Below are positions 41,784 through 51,725 of a stretch of DNA of 64,000 nucleotides, piece by piece. The notes beneath the pieces are model-generated. The model was given only the letters and a program-made list of their open reading frames with translations, did not search any database and was not told where the DNA came from. The position numbers and the translations under genes are program-made. Position 1 is the first letter of the stretch. Every line of letters starts with the position of its first letter. Source of the DNA: Stutzerimonas urumqiensis (GTDB lineage Bacteria > Pseudomonadota > Gammaproteobacteria > Pseudomonadales > Pseudomonadaceae); assembly GCF_003640395.1 (NCBI RefSeq), contig NZ_RBZQ01000004.1, positions 62,001-126,000 of the forward strand. Reading direction: 5' to 3'.

Positions 41784-44180
41784 ATGACGATGACTGTAGA
41801 ACTGCCCCTTTTGCCCTTGCGTGATGTCGTGGTCTACCCGCACATGGTGATCCCGCTGTTCGTAGGGCGTGATAAGTCGATTGCAGCGCTTGAGGCTGCC
41901 ATGACCGGCGACAAGCAGATTCTGCTGGTCGCGCAGCGCAATCCTGCTGACGACGATCCGGACAGCGAAGCGCTTTATGACGTCGGTACGATTGCCACCG
42001 TCCTTCAGCTCTTGAAGCTGCCGGATGGCACTGTGAAGGTGCTCGTCGAAGGTGAGCAGCGCGGGCGCATCCAGCGTTTTCTGACTGCGCAGACCCATGT
42101 TTCGGTAAAGGTAGCGGTCATTGATGAGCCCGAATCGGCCGACAGGGAGGCTGAGGTTTTTGTCAGAAGTCTGCTCAGTCAGTTCGAGCAGTACGTCCAG
42201 CTCGGAAAGAAGGTTCCGGCCGAGGTGCTGTCGTCACTGACGAGCATCGATGAACCTGGTCGCTTGGTCGATACCATGGCGGCGCACATGGCGCTGAAGA
42301 TCGAGCAGAAGCAGGAAATTCTTGAAATCACGGAGCTCTCCGAGCGTGTCGAGCATGTGCTGGCGTTGCTCGATGCGGAGATCGACCTGCTTCAGGTCGA
42401 GAAGCGCATCCGGGGTCGGGTCAAGAAACAGATGGAGCGCAGCCAGCGCGAGTACTACCTGAACGAGCAGATGAAAGCTATTCAGAAAGAACTCGGTGAC
42501 ATCGAAGAAGGGCATAACGAGATCGACGATCTCAAGCGCCGCATCGATAACGCTGGACTCAGCAAAGATGCACAGGCCAAGGCGCAAGCCGAACTGAATA
42601 AGCTCAAGCAGATGTCACCGATGTCGGCTGAAGCGACTGTGGTTCGTTCTTACATCGATTGGTTGGTGAATGTGCCGTGGAAGCAAGCCACCAAGGTGCG
42701 CCTCGACCTGACCAAGGCGGAAGAAGTACTGGACGCGGACCATTACGGCCTCGAAGAGGTCAAGGACCGCATTCTCGAATACTTGGCTGTCCAGAAACGC
42801 GTCAAGAAGCTCAAGGGCCCCGTCCTTTGCCTGGTTGGGCCACCCGGGGTCGGAAAGACATCGCTGGCCGAGTCGATCGCACGTGCCACGAACCGCAAGT
42901 TCGTGCGCATGGCTCTCGGTGGGGTACGTGATGAAGCCGAAATTCGGGGGCATAGACGTACCTACATCGGCTCCATGCCAGGCAGGCTCATTCAGAAGAT
43001 GACCAAGGCCGGCGTGAGGAACCCGCTGTTCCTGCTGGATGAGATCGACAAGATGGGCAGCGACATGCGTGGCGATCCTGCGTCTGCGCTGTTGGAAGTG
43101 CTCGATCCGGAGCAGAACCACAACTTCAACGATCACTATCTCGAGGTCGATTACGACCTCTCTGATGTGATGTTCCTCTGCACAGCCAACTCCATGAACA
43201 TTCCAGCGCCCTTGCTGGATCGTATGGAGATCATTCGTCTTCCAGGCTACACGGAGGATGAGAAGGTCAACATCGCGACGCGCTATCTCGCCCCCAAGCA
43301 GACCGAGGCCAATGGTCTCAAGGCAGGTGAGGTCACGTTCGAAGAAGCTACCTTGCGCGACATCATCCGGTTTTATACACGCGAGGCAGGTGTCCGCAGT
43401 CTGGAACGCCAGATTGCGAAGGTCTGCCGTAAAGTCGTGAAAGAACATGCCGGCAGCAAGCGAATCAGCGTAACGGTCACGCCGGATCTGCTCGAGCACT
43501 ACCTCGGTGTTCGGAAATTCCGCTACGGTTTGGCGGAGCAGCAGGATCAGATCGGACAGGTTTCTGGGCTGGCATGGACGCAGGTCGGTGGGGAACTGCT
43601 GACGATCGAATCGGCCTCGGTGCCTGGGAAAGGTCGCCTGATCAAGACGGGGTCGCTTGGCGACGTCATGGGTGAGTCCATTACAGCGGCGCTGACCGTC
43701 GTGCGTAGCCGCGCCGCCAGCCTAGGCATAGCGCCTGACTTCCATGAAAAGCAGGACATCCATATTCACGTTCCCGAAGGCGCCACTCCGAAAGACGGCC
43801 CCAGTGCGGGCATAGGGATGTGTACGGCACTGGTGTCGGCCATGACGCAAATTCCGGTGCGCGCAGACGTAGCAATGACTGGCGAAATCACTCTGAGAGG
43901 CCAGGTGCTCGCGATCGGCGGCCTCAAGGAAAAATTGCTGGCGGCCCACCGAGGCGGCATCAAGACTGTCATTATTCCCGAAGAGAATCGCCGCGATTTG
44001 CGAGAAATCCCCGAGAACATCAAGCAGGATCTGGAGATTCGGCCTGTGAAGTGGATTGACGAGGTCCTGCAAATTGCGCTGCAATACGCCCCGGAGCCCT
44101 TGCCAGACGCGGCTCCCAGCATGACCGCAAAGGATGACTCGCGTGAGTCTGATTCCAAGGAGCGAATCAGCACGCATTAG
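41784..44180 (+). CDS. lon: Lon protease
   Basis: ATP-dependent serine protease of the cytoplasm. The 798-residue protein has the N-terminal substrate domain (LPLLPLRDVVVYPHMVIPL), a coiled central region, AAA+ Walker A GPPGVGKTS (near residue 353) and Walker B LFLLDEIDK, and the C-terminal protease domain with catalytic Ser in DGPSAGIGM and Lys in GLKEKLLAAHRGG. No sigma-32 promoter stands out in the 126-bp gap before it. Confidence 0.98.
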   Translation: MTMTVELPLLPLRDVVVYPHMVIPLFVGRDKSIAALEAAMTGDKQILLVAQRNPADDDPDSEALYDVGTIATVLQLLKLPDGTVKVLVEGEQRGRIQRFLTAQTHVSVKVAVIDEPESADREAEVFVRSLLSQFEQYVQLGKKVPAEVLSSLTSIDEPGRLVDTMAAHMALKIEQKQEILEITELSERVEHVLALLDAEIDLLQVEKRIRGRVKKQMERSQREYYLNEQMKAIQKELGDIEEGHNEIDDLKRRIDNAGLSKDAQAKAQAELNKLKQMSPMSAEATVVRSYIDWLVNVPWKQATKVRLDLTKAEEVLDADHYGLEEVKDRILEYLAVQKRVKKLKGPVLCLVGPPGVGKTSLAESIARATNRKFVRMALGGVRDEAEIRGHRRTYIGSMPGRLIQKMTKAGVRNPLFLLDEIDKMGSDMRGDPASALLEVLDPEQNHNFNDHYLEVDYDLSDVMFLCTANSMNIPAPLLDRMEIIRLPGYTEDEKVNIATRYLAPKQTEANGLKAGEVTFEEATLRDIIRFYTREAGVRSLERQIAKVCRKVVKEHAGSKRISVTVTPDLLEHYLGVRKFRYGLAEQQDQIGQVSGLAWTQVGGELLTIESASVPGKGRLIKTGSLGDVMGESITAALTVVRSRAASLGIAPDFHEKQDIHIHVPEGATPKDGPSAGIGMCTALVSAMTQIPVRADVAMTGEITLRGQVLAIGGLKEKLLAAHRGGIKTVIIPEENRRDLREIPENIKQDLEIRPVKWIDEVLQIALQYAPEPLPDAAPSMTAKDDSRESDSKERISTH

Positions 44181-44193
44181 CGGAGAGGCTTCC

Positions 44194-44233
44194 TTGACAC
44201 CTTTTTGGGGCCGTTGCTATAAAACGGCCCTTT
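44194..44233 (+). promoter_or_regulatory. hupB promoter superimposed on the lon terminator
   Basis: TTGACA (44194-44199), an 18-bp spacer and TATAAA (44218-44223) form a strong promoter. The same DNA holds the hairpin GGGCCGTT/AACGGCCC (44208-44230) followed by TTT, so the -10 box lies in the terminator loop and at its right arm. Confidence 0.75.
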
Positions 44234-44313
44234 GTGTCATTGCCACTCCTGCACCGCTTTGCTTAATACCCAAAATTAAAGTTATGACTCAACAGGAATA
44301 AAGGGGACTACGA

Positions 44314-44586
44314 GTGAACAAATCGGAACTGATCGATGCTATCGCTGCATCTGCTGATATCCCGAAAGCTGTCGCGGGCCGCGCACTCGATGCGGTGATC
44401 GACTCCGTAACGGATGCACTCAAGGCCGGTGATTCCGTGGTGCTGGTAGGCTTCGGTACTTTTGCAGTGAAGGAACGCGCCGCGCGCACCGGACGCAACC
44501 CTCAGACCGGTAAGCCGATCAGCATCGATGCGGCCAAGATCCCTGGCTTCAAAGCCGGCAAAGCATTGAAGGATGCCGTGAACTGA
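44314..44586 (+). CDS. hupB: DNA-binding protein HU-beta
   Basis: Small nucleoid protein that bends DNA. The 90-residue sequence is a complete HU fold with [17 protein letters not shown] at the N terminus and the signature [22 protein letters not shown] with the DNA-binding arm. The start is GTG, preceded by AAGGGGA. Lies between lon and ppiD as in other pseudomonads. Confidence 0.97.
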   Translation: MNKSELIDAIAASADIPKAVAGRALDAVIDSVTDALKAGDSVVLVGFGTFAVKERAARTGRNPQTGKPISIDAAKIPGFKAGKALKDAVN

Positions 44587-44680
44587 TTTTGGCTTCAGTG
44601 GGGTAGTGGCAAGCCGGTGTTTCGTTATTTGCGGGCCGCACTGGTTGGCTGACTGGCACACGGCTGATTTCTGCTATTAA

Positions 44681-44716
44681 CAAAGGCGCATCTTATGGAT
44701 GCGCCTTTGTTTTATT
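44681..44716 (+). terminator. Terminator after hupB
   Basis: CAAAGGCGCATC and GATGCGCCTTTG form a perfect 12-bp stem with TTATG loop, followed by TTTTATT. Confidence 0.9.
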
Positions 44717-44758
44717 GGCCCCTTGAGGGTAGCCCGACTGCAAATATTCGGGGGATGC

Positions 44759-46615
44759 ATGCTTCAGAACATAAGGGATAATTCGCAAGGTTGGATTGCG
44801 AAGACGATCATTGGCGTCATCATCGTTCTTCTGGCATTGACTGGATTTGATGCCATCTTCAATGCGGCGGCAAACCGTGACTCGGTTGCAACGGTAAATG
44901 GAGAAGATATTGCCACGACTCAGCTTGAGCAGGCGGTCAATCTCCAGCGGCGACAATTGTTGCAGCAATTAGGCGGGGACTTCGATCCGGCCTTACTGAA
45001 CGACCAATTGCTGCGTGAATCTGCGCTCAATTCACTCATCGAACGCATGCTCCTGCTGCAAGCCACGCAGGACATGGATTTTGCCTTTTCCGATCAGGCG
45101 TTGGATCAATTGATCGTGCAGACGCCTGAGTTTCAGGTGAATGGAAAGTTCGATGTGGCGCGTTTCGATCAAGTTCTGCAGCAAATGGGCTATTCCCGTT
45201 TGGAATTCCGGCAATTGCTGCAAGGGGAAATGTTGATTGGTCAACTGCGCGCGGGGGTGGCGGGCACTGCCTTCGTTACCGATAACCAGATCGATGCGTT
45301 CGCCGGACTTGAGCGCCAGACGAGAGACTTCGCTTATCACATCGTTCCGGCCAAAACGGATGTTTCGGTTACCGATGATGCTGTGGCTGCGTATTACGAA
45401 GAAAACAAAGAGCTTTTCAAGACGCCCGAGCAGGTTGTCCTTGAGTACCTGATACTCGATAAAGCCAACTTCGTCGAGCAAGCGGAAGTGCCAGCCGAGG
45501 CGCTACAGTCTGCTTACGATGAATACCTAGGCAGTCTCTCCGAGCAGCGCCGGGCTTCTCACATTCTGATCGAAGTTAACGATGACACTTCTGACGAGGA
45601 GGCCAAAGCCCAGTTGGAGGCGATTGAACAACGTTTGGCGGCAGGGGAGGATTTCTCTCAGCTCGCAAAAGAGATCTCTGACGATCCTGGTTCGGCTGCC
45701 GAGGGCGGCGACCTCGGCTTTGCGGGAAAAGGCGTTTATGACGAGACGTTCGAGCAGACGCTTTTTGCGCTTGAAGAGGGGAAGGTTTCCGAACCGATTC
45801 GCACCGAATTTGGCTGGCACCTGATCAAGCTGACTGGCGTAAGAGGCGCCGAGGCGCAGACCTTCGAGGAGCTTGAACCTCGATTACTCGAGGAGCTCAA
45901 GACGGCCGAGGCGGAGCGGCTCTTCATCGAAGCTAGCCGCGAGTTGGAAGGGTTGGCATTCGAAGCTTCAGACCTGCAGCAGCCAGCGGAAGCGATGAAT
46001 CTTGTTGTCCAGACTTCCAAGCCTTTCGGTCGTGAGGGCGGCGAGGGAATCGCCGCTAATAACAAGATCGTTCAGGCAGCGTTCGCCGAGGAGGTGTTGC
46101 AGGGCGGCGCTAACAGCGGCGTCATCGAATTGAGCCCGGGCCGTGTTGCTGTCGTCAGGGTCAAGGAGCATCTGCAACCGCAAGTGCAGGAATTAGCCGT
46201 GGTGCGCAGTGAAATCGAAGCGCGTTTGAAAGCCCAGCAAGCTGCTGAAGCAGCCAAGGCGCGCGGCCAGGAGCTGGTCGAGCAGCTCGAAGCCGGTAAG
46301 CCGACCGATATCGAATGGCAGCAGGTGGAAGCAGCGTCACGCGTTCAAGAGGGCGTTGACCCGGCCATTCTTCAGGCGGTATTCAAGATGCCGAAGCCAG
46401 ACGACGGGCAGCCGGAATTCGACGGCTTTGCGTTGGGTGACGGCAGCTTCGCTGTGGTGTCGTTGTCGGGTGTGAGCCAGCCGAAGCTTGAGCTTTCAGA
46501 ATCCGATCGGCAGGAATATCGCCGTTTTCTCTCGTCGCGCGCCGGACAGCAGGCCTTTGCTGCTTACCGTGAAATGCTGCGAGCGACGGCGGAGATCGAT
46601 CGGCAGGTGGAATAA
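44759..46615 (+). CDS. ppiD: Peptidyl-prolyl cis-trans isomerase D (periplasmic chaperone)
   Basis: SurA/parvulin-type folding factor anchored in the inner membrane and facing the periplasm. The 618-residue protein has one N-terminal membrane helix (about 15-34, KTIIGVIIVLLALTGFDAIF), SurA_N-like chaperone regions, and a parvulin domain at about 260-365 (ASHILIEV, GGDLGFAGKG, TEFGWHLIKLTGV). The start MLQNIRDNS puts the helix at the usual place. AT-richer codon use than in the suc operon. Ends with a terminator. Confidence 0.94.
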   Translation: MLQNIRDNSQGWIAKTIIGVIIVLLALTGFDAIFNAAANRDSVATVNGEDIATTQLEQAVNLQRRQLLQQLGGDFDPALLNDQLLRESALNSLIERMLLLQATQDMDFAFSDQALDQLIVQTPEFQVNGKFDVARFDQVLQQMGYSRLEFRQLLQGEMLIGQLRAGVAGTAFVTDNQIDAFAGLERQTRDFAYHIVPAKTDVSVTDDAVAAYYEENKELFKTPEQVVLEYLILDKANFVEQAEVPAEALQSAYDEYLGSLSEQRRASHILIEVNDDTSDEEAKAQLEAIEQRLAAGEDFSQLAKEISDDPGSAAEGGDLGFAGKGVYDETFEQTLFALEEGKVSEPIRTEFGWHLIKLTGVRGAEAQTFEELEPRLLEELKTAEAERLFIEASRELEGLAFEASDLQQPAEAMNLVVQTSKPFGREGGEGIAANNKIVQAAFAEEVLQGGANSGVIELSPGRVAVVRVKEHLQPQVQELAVVRSEIEARLKAQQAAEAAKARGQELVEQLEAGKPTDIEWQQVEAASRVQEGVDPAILQAVFKMPKPDDGQPEFDGFALGDGSFAVVSLSGVSQPKLELSESDRQEYRRFLSSRAGQQAFAAYREMLRATAEIDRQVE

Positions 46616-46686
46616 CCATCGTTTGAGTACAAAATAGCGGCCCAAGCCCTAGAAAGTTGTGGGCATGCTGTGAATAAAGCACTAAA

Positions 46687-46716
46687 CAAACGCCCCGTGT
46701 CGGGGCGTTTGTTTTT
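46687..46716 (+). terminator. Terminator after ppiD
   Basis: CAAACGCCCCG and CGGGGCGTTTG pair perfectly around TGT and are followed by TTTTT. Confidence 0.92.
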
Positions 46717-47102
46717 ACTGATTCAAAGGCAATCGATAGCAGGTCAGCTATGGCTGATCGGTTGCGTGCTGCTGACGGAAAGGCCACTGCCAACTATCCA
46801 TGCCCAGTTGAATGATCAAAAGCCATTCTTATCGCTGGGCTGGCGTCGAGCCGTTGTTGCATGCACGAGAGGTAAGTTTCCGGCTGCATAACGAATCGTC
46901 CGCTCGTATTGGAGAGCATGGAGCTTGTACCGTCTGCTGTTCGTTCGATCAGCGAGAGCGGAGACATACTGTCAGGAGCACGAAAGGGGTTTGGTACATA
47001 TGAAAATGCCCGCATCGTCGACCGATACGGGCACTGGTTGTCGCTTCTTCAGGCCGTCGATTTAAGGCAGCCCATTTCGGTGGGCCCTGATCTCAGCTGT
47101 GA
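46717..47102. other. Gene-free gap between ppiD and yccA
   Basis: About 390 bp. Short open frames at 46670-46891 and 46812-47003 have no ribosome site or recognisable product. Near its right end are a minus-strand terminator and a small GCCCA/TGGGC hairpin (about 47066-47083). In P. aeruginosa fabI follows the ppiD homologue; it is absent here. Confidence 0.5.
47007..47033 (-). terminator. Terminator of the yccA-like gene
   Basis: Read on the minus strand, TGCCCGTATCG pairs with CGATGCGGGCA (one G-T pair) around a 5-nt loop and is followed by TTTT. It lies about 70 bases past the stop of the minus-strand gene. Confidence 0.7.
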
Positions 47103-47771
47103 TTAATCATCGCTGCCAAAGATGCCAAGCAATTGGAGCAGGCTCAGGAACAGGTTGTAGATGGATACATACAAACTGATGGTGGCCATGATGTAATTTC
47201 TTTCGCCACCGTGAATGATCGCACTTGTCTGGAACAGAATGCAGACCGAGGAAAACAGCACGAAGCCGGCGCTGATTGCGAGCTGCAGCCCCGGCACCTG
47301 AACGAAGAGCGAAAGCAGCACGGCGCCAAGCAGAACGAAGAACCCGGCCGTTATGAAGCCGCCAAGAAAACTAAGGTCCTTGCGACTGATCAGCACATAC
47401 GCGGAAAGACCAAAGAACACCAGCGCAGTCATCGCCAATGCGGACGAAACCAGCTCAGCACCATTGGCGAGGCCAAGATACATGTTCAGCACCGGGCCAA
47501 GGGTATAACCCATGAATCCGGTGAGTGCGAACGTGCTTAGCAGCCCCCATGCGGAGTTGCGCAGTTTGGCCGTAAGGAAGAACAAACCATAAAAGCCGAC
47601 CAGAACAACGAAGATATTCGGGTAAGGCGCATTGGCCGTCATGGCCAGGTAAGCCACCAGCCCACTGAAAGCCAGGGTCATCCCCAACAGCCCATAGGTG
47701 TTGCGTAGAACTTTGCTGACTTCCCCCTGCTCGGTTTGCGTGTGGCTTAACGCATAGTTTGGTTCACGCAT
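47103..47771 (-). CDS. Bax-inhibitor-1/YccA family inner-membrane protein
   Basis: A 222-residue protein with seven hydrophobic segments, a C-terminal region [20 protein letters not shown] typical of the UPF0005/BI-1 family and a conserved acidic tail FGSDD. E. coli YccA modulates FtsH proteolysis; BI-1 relatives are calcium leak channels, so the exact role is open. The start [10 protein letters not shown] follows GAGGAGAC. Divergent from the tRNA-Ser gene. Confidence 0.9.
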   Translation of the reverse strand: MREPNYALSHTQTEQGEVSKVLRNTYGLLGMTLAFSGLVAYLAMTANAPYPNIFVVLVGFYGLFFLTAKLRNSAWGLLSTFALTGFMGYTLGPVLNMYLGLANGAELVSSALAMTALVFFGLSAYVLISRKDLSFLGGFITAGFFVLLGAVLLSLFVQVPGLQLAISAGFVLFSSVCILFQTSAIIHGGERNYIMATISLYVSIYNLFLSLLQLLGIFGSDD

Positions 47772-47842
47772 GGCTGTCTCCTCGAGATATCGCAGTTTGG
47801 CTCGATCATAACAGAGCCGCGGTGCGGTCCAAGCCGCAGTGT

Positions 47843-47870
47843 TTGACAGTCTGTGTCGATCGGGTACCAT
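47843..47870 (+). promoter_or_regulatory. Promoter of tRNA-Ser
   Basis: TTGACA (47843-47848), 16 bp and TACCAT (47865-47870), followed by a GC-rich discriminator, 16 bp before the tRNA. Confidence 0.65.
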
Positions 47871-47886
47871 TGCCGCCCGCATCTGC

Positions 47887-47976
47887 GGAGGTGTGGCCGA
47901 GTGGTTTAAGGCAGCGGTCTTGAAAACCGCCGAAGGGGAAACTCTTCCGTGAGTTCGAATCTCACCGCCTCCGCCA
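47887..47976 (+). tRNA. tRNA-Ser (anticodon UGA)
   Basis: A 90-nt class II tRNA with acceptor GGAGGTG/CGCCTCC, anticodon loop CTTGAAA giving TGA, a long variable arm and encoded CCA. Confidence 0.97.
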
Positions 47977-48112
47977 TATCTCGCTTCCCCGCGCAAATCA
48001 ATCAGCATCGCCTCGCCGCCCCCGGCTGTGTCCGGACGCCGCCCTTTTTTGCTAGAGTGCGCCTTTCGCTGGGGTTGTCGTTCGACCCTTCGTTCGCAAG
48101 ATGAGGTGTGGC

Positions 48113-48757
48113 TTGATTAGGGTGCTTGTGGTCGATGATCACGATCTGGTTCGTGCTGGCATCGTCAGGATGCTTGCTGACATCGACGGGGTTCAGGTCA
48201 TCGGGCAGGCTGATTCCGGTGAGGAAGCGATCAAGCGTACCCGCGAGTTGAAGCCAGACGTTGTGTTGATGGACGTCAAGATGCCAGGCATCGGTGGGCT
48301 GGAGGCGACACGCAAGCTTCTTCGCAGTCATCCCGATCTCAAGGTTATTGCGGTGACGGTTTGTGAGGAAGATCCGTTCCCCACTCGACTTCTGCAGGCC
48401 GGTGCGGCCGGGTACCTGACGAAAGGTGCCGCGCTGGGAGAAATGGTCCAGGCGATACGCCTCGTCTTCGCCGGGCAGCGCTACATCAGTCCGCAGATAG
48501 CCCAGCAGCTGGCTTTGAAATCCTTCCAGCCGCAGGTGAATGGCTCGCCATTCGATCTGCTATCCGAGCGGGAAATTCAGATCGCGTTGATGATCGCCAA
48601 CTGCCACAAGGTCCAAGCCATTTCCGACAAACTTTGCCTGTCGCCGAAAACGGTCAATACCTATCGCTACCGGATCTTCGAGAAGCTCTCCATAACCAGC
48701 GACGTCGAACTCGCATTGTTGGCAGTGCGGCATGGCATGGTGGACAACGTCAACTAG
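48113..48757 (+). CDS. gacA: Response regulator GacA
   Basis: Output regulator of the GacS/GacA global system, which in pseudomonads turns on RsmY/RsmZ-type small RNAs. The 214-residue protein has a receiver domain with VVDDHD, phosphoacceptor Asp in [10 protein letters not shown] (near residue 54) and conserved Lys in YLTKGA, and a LuxR-type helix-turn-helix (about 145-205, [12 protein letters not shown] and [18 protein letters not shown]). The start is TTG with GAGG upstream, as in other Pseudomonas gacA genes; 4 further codons upstream are unneeded. uvrC starts on the next base. Confidence 0.97.
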   Translation: MIRVLVVDDHDLVRAGIVRMLADIDGVQVIGQADSGEEAIKRTRELKPDVVLMDVKMPGIGGLEATRKLLRSHPDLKVIAVTVCEEDPFPTRLLQAGAAGYLTKGAALGEMVQAIRLVFAGQRYISPQIAQQLALKSFQPQVNGSPFDLLSEREIQIALMIANCHKVQAISDKLCLSPKTVNTYRYRIFEKLSITSDVELALLAVRHGMVDNVN

Positions 48758-50578
48758 ATGGCCAGTTTCGACCCGGCTGAGTTTCTTGCCGCATGCAGCG
48801 GTCGTCCAGGCGTTTACCGTATGCTCGATGGCGACGGCAAATTGCTTTACGTGGGCAAAGCGAAGAATCTCAAGAAGCGGCTGAGTAGCTATTTTCGACA
48901 AACTGGCCTGGTGACCAAGACCAGGGCGCTGGTTGCACGTATCGCCCAGATCGAAACCACCATCACGGGTAATGAAACCGAGGCGCTGCTGCTCGAGCAG
49001 AGCCTGATCAAGCAATGGCGGCCGCCCTATAACATCCTTCTTCGCGACGACAAGTCGTATCCATACGTTCATCTATCGGATGGCGACTTTCCGCGGTTGA
49101 GCATTCACCGGGGCGCCAAGAAGGCGGCTGGACGTTATTTCGGTCCCTACCCGAGTGCCGGTGCCATCCGGGAGAGCCTGGCCCTCCTGCAGAAAGCGTT
49201 TCAGGTGCGCCAGTGCGAGGACAGCTATTACCGTAACCGTACTCGTCCGTGCCTGCAGTATCAGATCAAGCGATGCAAGGCGCCTTGCGTGCAGTTGGTC
49301 GAACCGGACGAGTATGCAGTCGACGTTCGTCATTCGATCATGTTCCTGGAAGGCCGGAGCAATGCGCTGGCCGAAGAACTATCGAAAGCCATGGAGGCGG
49401 CGGCTGGCGAACTGGATTTCGAGCTTGCGGCGAGCATACGGGACCAGATCGGTATCATCCGACGGGTTCAGGACCAGCAGAACATCGAAGGCGGTAGCGG
49501 CGATATCGACGTGGTGGCTGCGGTAGCGAGCCCGGGCGGCGCCTGTGTCCATCTGGTGACGGTGCGTGGTGGGCGCGTGCTGGGAAGCAAGAACTTTTTT
49601 CCGCAGGTCGCCGTCGAGGAAAGCGCGGCGGACGTCCTGCTGGCCTTCACGGAGCAGTATTACCTCGGCAGTTTGGAGCGCGACTTTCCGACCGAAATCA
49701 TCGTCAATGCGATACACGAAGACATCGGTGTGTTCGTCGATGCTTTCGCTGCGGTTCATCAGCGTGAAATCGGCATCGCCCATCGAGTGCGTGGCACCCG
49801 GGCTCGCTGGCAGCAGATGGCGCTCACCAATGCCGAGCAGGCGATGGCTGCGAGGCTGGCCAACCGGCAGCACCTGTCGGCGCGTTATCTCGCCCTGGCC
49901 GATGCGCTCGGGCTCGATGAACCGCCCAAGCGCCTGGAGTGTTTCGACATCAGTCACTCCAGCGGGGAAGCGACCGTCGCGTCCTGTGTCGTGTTCGGTC
50001 CGGAGGGGCCACTCAAGTCGGACTATCGCCGATTCAATATCGAAGGCGTGACGGCGGGGGATGACTACGCGGCGATGCACCAGGCGCTGACCCGGCGTTT
50101 TCGCAAGGCCTCGGAGGAGGGGAGCAAGCTTCCCGACGTGCTGCTGGTCGATGGCGGAAAGGGCCAGCTGAACATGGCGCGCGAGGTGCTGCAGGCGTTG
50201 AACGTTCCGCCGTTCGTCCTGTTGGGCGTAGCCAAAGGGGTGACGCGCAAACCTGGCCTGGAAACGCTTTATCTGAACGATGCCGAGCATGAGTTCACCT
50301 TGCCGGGTACGTCGCCAGCGCTGCACCTCATCCAGCAGATACGGGACGAGGCGCACCGCTTCGCGATAACCGGGCACCGAGCGCGTCGAGGCAAGGCGCG
50401 TCGCAGCTCCAGCCTCGAAGACGTGCCGGGCGTAGGCCCCAAGCGTCGGCGCGAACTGCTGAAGCACTTTGGGGGTCTTCAGGAACTGTGCAGGGCGAGC
50501 CTGGACGAGATCGCCAAGGCGCCGGGAATCAGCAAGAAGCTCGCCGAGTCGATTTATGCAACGCTGCACAGTGAATAA
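48758..50578 (+). CDS. uvrC: Excinuclease ABC subunit C
   Basis: Dual-incision nuclease of nucleotide excision repair. The 606-residue protein has the GIY-YIG domain ([20 protein letters not shown], about 17-95), a Cys-rich region [13 protein letters not shown], a UvrB-binding UVR domain (about 200-235), the RNase H-like C-terminal nuclease with [14 protein letters not shown], and tandem helix-hairpin-helix motifs at the end ([19 protein letters not shown]). Directly abuts gacA, the conserved gacA-uvrC pairing. Confidence 0.98.
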   Translation: MASFDPAEFLAACSGRPGVYRMLDGDGKLLYVGKAKNLKKRLSSYFRQTGLVTKTRALVARIAQIETTITGNETEALLLEQSLIKQWRPPYNILLRDDKSYPYVHLSDGDFPRLSIHRGAKKAAGRYFGPYPSAGAIRESLALLQKAFQVRQCEDSYYRNRTRPCLQYQIKRCKAPCVQLVEPDEYAVDVRHSIMFLEGRSNALAEELSKAMEAAAGELDFELAASIRDQIGIIRRVQDQQNIEGGSGDIDVVAAVASPGGACVHLVTVRGGRVLGSKNFFPQVAVEESAADVLLAFTEQYYLGSLERDFPTEIIVNAIHEDIGVFVDAFAAVHQREIGIAHRVRGTRARWQQMALTNAEQAMAARLANRQHLSARYLALADALGLDEPPKRLECFDISHSSGEATVASCVVFGPEGPLKSDYRRFNIEGVTAGDDYAAMHQALTRRFRKASEEGSKLPDVLLVDGGKGQLNMAREVLQALNVPPFVLLGVAKGVTRKPGLETLYLNDAEHEFTLPGTSPALHLIQQIRDEAHRFAITGHRARRGKARRSSSLEDVPGVGPKRRRELLKHFGGLQELCRASLDEIAKAPGISKKLAESIYATLHSE

Positions 50579-50610
50579 TCTTCCGTTAAACCAGTGGATC
50601 GGTCGTGCTG

Positions 50611-51168
50611 ATGAACATCCCTAACCTTTTAACGCTCCTGCGCGTCGCCCTGATCCCTATCTTCATCCTTCTGTTCTACCTGCCTTTCGGCTGGAGCTAC
50701 CTGGCCGCTTCCTTCGTGTTTCTGATCGCCGCATTGACCGATTGGCTCGATGGTTATCTTGCAAGGCGCCTTCAGCAGAGTACGCCGTTCGGTGCGTTTC
50801 TCGATCCCGTCGCTGACAAGCTAATGGTGGCCGTCGCCTTGGTACTGCTGGTGGAAGAACATGCGAACCTTTGGTTGAGTCTGCCGGCAACGATCATCAT
50901 CGGCCGCGAGATTGTCGTGTCGGCATTGAGGGAATGGATGGCCGAACTCGGTGCCCGGGCCCAGGTTGCGGTGTCCAATCTGGGCAAATGGAAGACTGCG
51001 GCTCAGATGACGGCGCTGGTCATCCTCTTGGGTAATCCGCCGACTATGAGTGCGTGGGTCTGGCTGGGTTACGCGCTACTGGTGGTTGCGGCCGCGCTGA
51101 CGCTCTGGTCAATGGTTGCCTACCTGATGGCTGCATGGCCGCACCTCACGACCGAGCGGCGCTCATAA
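50611..51168 (+). CDS. pgsA: CDP-diacylglycerol-glycerol-3-phosphate 3-phosphatidyltransferase
   Basis: Makes phosphatidylglycerol phosphate at the inner membrane. The 185-residue protein has several membrane helices and the CDP-alcohol phosphotransferase motif [20 protein letters not shown] continuing to LDPVADK (D-G-x2-A-R-x8-G-x3-D-x3-D). The ATG at 50611 (MNIPNLLT) is the usual start; a GTG two codons earlier is possible. Follows uvrC by 32 bases. Confidence 0.96.
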   Translation: MNIPNLLTLLRVALIPIFILLFYLPFGWSYLAASFVFLIAALTDWLDGYLARRLQQSTPFGAFLDPVADKLMVAVALVLLVEEHANLWLSLPATIIIGREIVVSALREWMAELGARAQVAVSNLGKWKTAAQMTALVILLGNPPTMSAWVWLGYALLVVAAALTLWSMVAYLMAAWPHLTTERRS

Positions 51169-51188
51169 AGCTTTTTTTAATCAAGGGC

Positions 51189-51216
51189 TTGACGGGAAGC
51201 CTCAAGCCGATAGAAT
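51189..51216 (+). promoter_or_regulatory. Promoter of the tRNA-Gly/tRNA-Cys operon
   Basis: TTGACG (51189-51194), a 16-bp spacer and TAGAAT (51211-51216) with a GC-rich discriminator GGCGCCC. Confidence 0.75.
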
Positions 51217-51234
51217 GGCGCCCGTCACCACGAC

Positions 51235-51310
<76 letters not shown>

Positions 51311-51322
51311 AATTATTCGATG

Positions 51323-51348
51323 ACGCCGCTTATGCGGCGTTATTGTTT
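51323..51348 (+). other. Hairpin between tRNA-Gly and tRNA-Cys
   Basis: ACGCCGC and GCGGCGT with loop TTAT, followed by TATTGTTT. May be a weak terminator or a processing site between the two tRNAs. Confidence 0.5.
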
Positions 51349-51350
51349 AC

Positions 51351-51424
51351 GGCGCGATAGCAAAGCGGTTATGCCCCGGATTGCAAATCCGGTTAGACCG
51401 GTTCGACTCCGGTTCGCGCCTCCA
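51351..51424 (+). tRNA. tRNA-Cys (anticodon GCA)
   Basis: A 74-nt cloverleaf, acceptor GGCGCGA/TCGCGCC, anticodon loop TTGCAAA, encoded CCA. Confidence 0.97.
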
Positions 51425-51431
51425 GTCAATA

Positions 51432-51467
51432 AAGCCCCAAGTGCTTAGCACTTGGGGCTTTTTGTTT
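51432..51467 (+). terminator. Terminator after tRNA-Cys
   Basis: AAGCCCCAAGTGC and GCACTTGGGGCTT form a perfect 13-bp stem followed by TTTGTTT. Confidence 0.92.
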
Positions 51468-51725
51468 GTGCTCGTTTCGATGTGCCATCGATCCTCGGCT
51501 GGACGAATAGTGCGGCCCGCAGGCCAGCTATCAGATATCTCACTTTCCTGAAATGACGACCCTCGATCAGCGCGAGGGTCGCATAGCCTTCGCACGTGCA
51601 AGCGATTAGGGATCAGAGGCTCACGCCTCCTCGGGCTAGCGAATCGGCATCAGGCAGGCTATCCGACGGAACATCTTCAGGCTGACCGACTCAACAGTGC
51701 GTCCAATTACTGTCTGAGGATCGAC
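51468..51725. other. Gap upstream of the retropepsin-like gene
   Basis: About 260 bp with no gene. It contains one 9-bp hairpin, CGACCCTCG/CGAGGGTCG (51557-51581), without a T tract. No clear promoter was seen for the next gene. Confidence 0.5.

Noticed and set aside
46717..47102. Small genes in the ppiD-yccA gap
   Set aside because: Two short frames lack ribosome sites and sequence character; only terminators are supported.
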